DNA from: Thalassiosira profunda
Taxonomy: Eukaryota; Bacillariophyta; Thalassiosirophyceae; Thalassiosirales; Thalassiosiraceae
Assembly (NCBI GenBank): GCA_036939355.1
Contig: JALLAP010000540.1
Coordinates: 1-16,004, forward strand
DNA length: 16,004 nt
Reading direction: 5' to 3'
Below, piece after piece: positions 15,874 to 16,004 of this stretch. Made by a program: the position numbers and the translations under genes. The notes under the pieces were generated by a model. That model was not told the origin of the DNA, made no database searches, and saw nothing but the letters and a program-made list of their open reading frames with translations. How positions within the stretch are numbered: the stretch's first letter is position 1; each line of letters begins with the position of its first letter.

Positions 15874-16004
15874 TCACTTTTGCACAGCCATGATTTCAAC
15901 TGCATCGTCCCCGCCACGCTCGTCGATGAGCTGCTGGAAACTCTTTCCATCCGGCTGCCCAACAATCGGTTCCTGAAGCGCCGCCGTCGCGTCCGTCAGC
16001 GCCT
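15874..16004 (-). CDS. C-terminal tail of an unidentified protein (5' part outside window)
   Basis: On the minus strand a frame enters from the right edge and runs 43 codons to TGA at 15874-15876. The visible end includes ALTDATAALQEPIVGQPDGK and finishes GGDDAVEIMAVQK. Composition is balanced and looks coding, but it is too short to identify. The opposite strand also has an open frame here (HDFNCIVPATLVDELLETL...), which could be a third sulfotransferase exon after a CACTTTTGCACAG acceptor. The minus reading is preferred because no donor of the right phase was convincing. If correct, the gene is convergent with the sulfotransferase, with 64 bp between the stops. Confidence 0.45.
   Translation of the reverse strand, partial: ALTDATAALQEPIVGQPDGKSFQQLIDERGGDDAVEIMAVQK

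Noticed and set aside
15791..15889. A third sulfotransferase exon beginning after CACTTTTGCACAG
   Set aside because: The nearest GT donors (GTATAC, GTGGCC) either give the wrong phase or are weak and remove the conserved-looking YEWPDL end. The minus-strand tail is the better reading, though not proven.
1..16004. Mobile element, CRISPR, defence island, tRNA or rRNA
   Set aside because: No transposase or integrase motifs, no regularly spaced repeats, and no recognisable tRNA or rRNA sequence; the window is an ordinary dense eukaryotic gene region.

Overview
This is nuclear DNA of a eukaryote, most likely a stramenopile and probably a diatom. Genes are single or few-exon, closely spaced and in mixed orientation. 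Spliceosomal introns are short (74-91 nt, GT-AG). The products are eukaryote-specific: cohesin acetyltransferase, XRCC3, BRAP, an ER Hsp40, a mitochondrial lipoyl synthase and a Golgi-type sulfotransferase. The diatom suggestion rests on recognition by eye of an LRR protein whose C-terminal module (EWDLKALPL...IYQFTRAMP) resembles LRR proteins common in diatoms. It also fits a GH16 beta-glucanase, which would suit a chrysolaminarin-storing cell. No database search was possible.

Layout, left to right. 1-611 (+) is the 3' end of a GH16 beta-glucanase. 810-3008 (+) is a BRAP-like RING-type/ZnF-UBP/coiled-coil protein. 3030-4181 (-) is an SLC35B-type nucleotide-sugar/PAPS transporter whose stop lies 21 bp from the BRAP stop. 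4505-6010 (+) is an Eco1/Ctf7/ESCO cohesin acetyltransferase. 6102-7625 (-) is XRCC3. 8104-9309 (+, two exons) is an ER-lumenal DnaJ ending in SDEL. 9474-10730 (+) is mitochondrial lipoyl synthase. 10781-13740 (-, best read as three exons) is a large VNG-module/LRR protein. 13858-15809 (+, two exons) is a type II membrane sulfotransferase. 15874-16004 (-) is the C-terminal tail of a further gene running in from the right.

Functional links are loose, as expected in a nuclear genome. The SLC35B-type transporter (possible PAPS import into the Golgi) and the membrane sulfotransferase (a PAPS user) could serve one sulfation pathway. The cohesin acetyltransferase and XRCC3 are tail to tail and both act in chromosome maintenance.

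No defence system, mobile element, CRISPR array, rRNA or tRNA was seen. The most notable points are: a three-exon model that joins two overlapping reading frames into one 925-residue VNG/LRR protein; a 26-bp perfect palindrome abutting the transporter start codon; a 28-bp tandem duplication across the XRCC3 stop; a hairpin that would bury a possible 5' splice site before the lipoyl synthase gene; and a cohesin acetyltransferase with a KEN motif and 16 Ser/Thr-Pro sites.
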